Assembly (NCBI RefSeq): GCF_026191375.1
Contig: NZ_JAODTL010000052.1
Coordinates: forward strand, 1-64,000
Length of the DNA: 64,000 nt
Origin: Marinomonas pontica
GTDB taxonomy: Bacteria > Pseudomonadota > Gammaproteobacteria > Pseudomonadales > Marinomonadaceae
Direction of reading: 5' to 3'
Positions 62,402 through 64,000 of the stretch are shown in pieces. Every line of letters begins with the position of its first letter. Positions within the stretch are counted from its first letter, which is position 1. A program made the translations under genes and the position numbers. The notes below the pieces were generated by a model. The model saw nothing but the letters and a program-made list of their open reading frames with translations. It had not been told where the DNA came from and searched no databases.

Positions 62402-63187
62402 TTATAGATTCAATTCTTCAATGGTTACGGAGGCTTCTAATCCTCCATCTGTTGCGATGTTGTTTCCGTTAATCCAGCGTGCAGCATCTGAGCAGAGGAA
62501 CAAAATAACCGGCGCAATATCGGCGGCGGTACCCGCGCGACCCACTCGCTCTACGTCTGAATTGACCCGTTTATCACCAAGAACCTGACGGAACTGGGTC
62601 AAAATAGGCGTTTCGACAGGGCCCGGTGACACGGCATTGACGCGAATGTTGCGTGATTTAAACATGGGTTGATGAGCCGCGAGCATGGTCCAAACCAAGA
62701 GTATTTCTTTGGAAATAGGGTAGCCAAGCTCGTTTGGTATAGAAAAGTCTTTTAATAGTTGTGTGGAATCTGGAAAGCCATTTAACTTGGCGATTGCAGC
62801 GGCGCGTTGGGCGTTTTGTCGCCATCCAAATCCGGCCATGGACGCTACGTTAATGATGCTTCCACCAGTACGAATCTTGGTTGCTAAGCCTTCAGAGAGT
62901 GCTTTCAGCCCAAAAAAGTTAATAGCAAGCGTAACCGCTGCGCCAGCCGTTCCTGATACACCCGCGACATTGCATAGCGCGTCAATACCATTAGGCAGGG
63001 CGTTGATAATTTGATCAACACCGCTTTGGTTTGAAATATCGCCTTGTAAAAACGTGCCGATATGGTGAGCAGGCTTTACCACATCAATACCGATAACATC
63101 AGCGCCCATTTGAGCGGCCAGTTCTGCGGTGCGTTGGCCAATTCCACTGGCGACACCCGTAACAACGATGGTTTTACCAAATAGCAT
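62402..63187 (-). CDS. SDR dehydrogenase resembling coniferyl-alcohol dehydrogenase
   Basis: A 261-residue short-chain dehydrogenase. VTGVASGIGQRTAELA is the NAD-binding motif, DALCNVAGVSGTAG the core, and Tyr-x-x-x-Lys lies in GYPISKE. ISNQSGVDQIINALPNGIDALC resembles CalA, the coniferyl-alcohol dehydrogenase of Pseudomonas. It lies between a LivM permease and an aldehyde dehydrogenase, as expected for oxidation of an imported alcohol. The assignment to coniferyl alcohol is a similarity judgement. Confidence 0.75.
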   Translation of the reverse strand: MLFGKTIVVTGVASGIGQRTAELAAQMGADVIGIDVVKPAHHIGTFLQGDISNQSGVDQIINALPNGIDALCNVAGVSGTAGAAVTLAINFFGLKALSEGLATKIRTGGSIINVASMAGFGWRQNAQRAAAIAKLNGFPDSTQLLKDFSIPNELGYPISKEILLVWTMLAAHQPMFKSRNIRVNAVSPGPVETPILTQFRQVLGDKRVNSDVERVGRAGTAADIAPVILFLCSDAARWINGNNIATDGGLEASVTIEELNL

Positions 63188-63197
63188 AATGATCTCC

Positions 63198-64000
63198 TTA
63201 TTTGTGTTTTGAGTGAGTGTCAGATATCAACCCTGTGACCTGGTAACCCACAGGAATTAAGGTGATACCTAAACGAGTTTCAATCGCTCCCCAAATACCT
63301 TTTGGCAGGAATAGAGAGCACAACATAGCAACCGCACCTAAACCAACGAGGTACCAAACCCCTGTGGCCGCAAACCAAGTTTCCACGGCGAAAAACAGCA
63401 GAGCGCCTAAAATGGCACCTTCAAAGCGACCTAACCCACCAACCAGCACCATGAAAATCATGTAGGCTGTCCATTGCACTGAAAAGTAGGTTTTAGGTTG
63501 AAAGGATGAAGCTTGTGCTAGCCATAAAAGCACCCGCCAATGCGGTGCCAAATGCGGCGAAAATGAAGAACCATTTTTTTACTTTTTCAGCGTCTACGCC
63601 GATCGAATCAGCAGCTTCTTCATTGTCTCGTATGGCTTGCATGGCGATACCAGCCTTAGAGCGCAGTACGTAAAATAATCCCAGTAATAGTCCTGACATG
63701 CCGATTAACGCGGCCAAGTAAATAAACTGGCGGCGATTTTCTATGGAATACTGGTTGAGTGCGATCAGTGAGATGCCTGTTTCGCCTTGAATCAAGGGGT
63801 CTAGGTTAACCAACAAATGCCCAATGGAAGCAAGTACCCACATGCCGATCGCAAATTCACCAGCTTTCAGCCGCAGCATAAAGCTCGAAATCGGCCAACT
63901 GAGCAACCCAACTAAGCAGGCTGCCATCAACAGCGCGATAAAAGGGGATACGCCCATATTAGTGATGCGAATTGTGGCGTACGCGCCCAAACCAAAAAAC
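63198..64000 (-). pseudogene. Branched-chain amino acid-type ABC permease LivM, frame-broken, 5' end outside window
   Basis: The frame is open from the window end (FFGLGAYATIRITNMGVSPF, a LivM signature) through MQAIRDNEEAADSIGVDAEKVKKWFFIFAAFGTALAGAF, then breaks after STSFI near 63500. The rest (QPKTYFSVQWTAYMIFMVLVGGLGRFEGAILGAL) is in another frame and ends at 63198. Removing one T from a T3 run (AAA at 63501-63503 region on the plus strand) joins them. It would be an inner-membrane subunit importing an amino acid or aromatic compound. It heads an SDR-ALDH operon, which suggests the imported ligand is their substrate. Confidence 0.82.

Noticed and set aside
1-64000. Prophage, insertion sequence, toxin-antitoxin, CRISPR or defence genes
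   Set aside because: No transposase, integrase, phage structural, Cas or toxin-type protein was found in any frame inspected; the repeats seen are short and local.

Overview
The window is chromosomal DNA of a moderately AT-rich gammaproteobacterium. Gene content and protein character (DUF1127 protein, QTMAN-like glycosyltransferase, NspS/MbaA-like pair, TRAP transport, the dnaX-ybaB-recR-rnd-ycgL-ycgN order) suggest a marine Oceanospirillales member such as Marinomonas; this is inferred from protein recognition, not from a database search. There is no phage, IS element, CRISPR array, rRNA or tRNA that I can support.

Layout. 1-8.1 kb (+): a catabolic and uptake module with a DapA-family lyase (partial), a PuuC-like aldehyde dehydrogenase, an FAD amine/amino-acid oxidase, a TRAP transporter (dctP-hairpin-dctQ-dctM) and a FadL-type outer-membrane channel. 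8.1-10.4 kb (-): an EAL/degenerate-GGDEF membrane protein. 10.4-15.5 kb (-): a Fur-box-preceded iron operon (imelysin, di-heme DUF1111, second imelysin, DUF1513). 15.5-28.1 kb: mostly single housekeeping or hypothetical genes on both strands (YhiN-like flavoprotein, 3-hydroxyisobutyrate-dehydrogenase-like protein, OmpA-like, glyoxalase, ndpA, HAD phosphatase, DTW protein, TetR, radD, 2OG-Fe(II) oxygenase). 28.2-37.7 kb (+): trhO, then the compact dnaX-ybaB-recR-rnd-ycgL-ycgN-VWA-yafJ run. 37.8-43.7 kb: cysK (-), hrpA and mlaA (+). 43.9-47.2 kb (+): a periplasmic binding protein overlapping a GGDEF-EAL protein, the layout of the NspS/MbaA polyamine signalling pair. 47.3-51.9 kb (-): PQQ-type sugar dehydrogenase, acetyltransferase, dusA-talB and a DUF1127 gene followed by two strong hairpins. 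52.2-60.2 kb: yaeQ, dienelactone hydrolase, QTMAN-like glycosyltransferase, YjiH-like transporter, glutathione peroxidase, proline iminopeptidase, CBS protein. 60.2-64 kb (-): a decayed amidohydrolase/aldehyde-dehydrogenase scar, then an operon of LivM permease (partial), coniferyl-alcohol-dehydrogenase-like SDR and aldehyde dehydrogenase.

A striking property is the number of genes split by a single-base indel: DUF1111, imelysin, YhiN-like, HIBADH-like, hrpA, dusA, livM and dnaX, plus two compensating shifts inside mlaA. In seven of the ten positions the lesion fits a homopolymer one base too short or too long, and several hit widely conserved genes. I read most of these as probable sequence or assembly errors. 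dnaX is an exception worth checking, because its A8 run also has the layout of a programmed frameshift site. No wholly new system can be proven here; the best leads are the dnaX slippery site, the NspS/MbaA-like operon, the Fur-linked double-imelysin operon, the DUF1127 3' hairpins with an adjacent 32-codon ORF, and paired palindromes in front of the YjiH-like gene.
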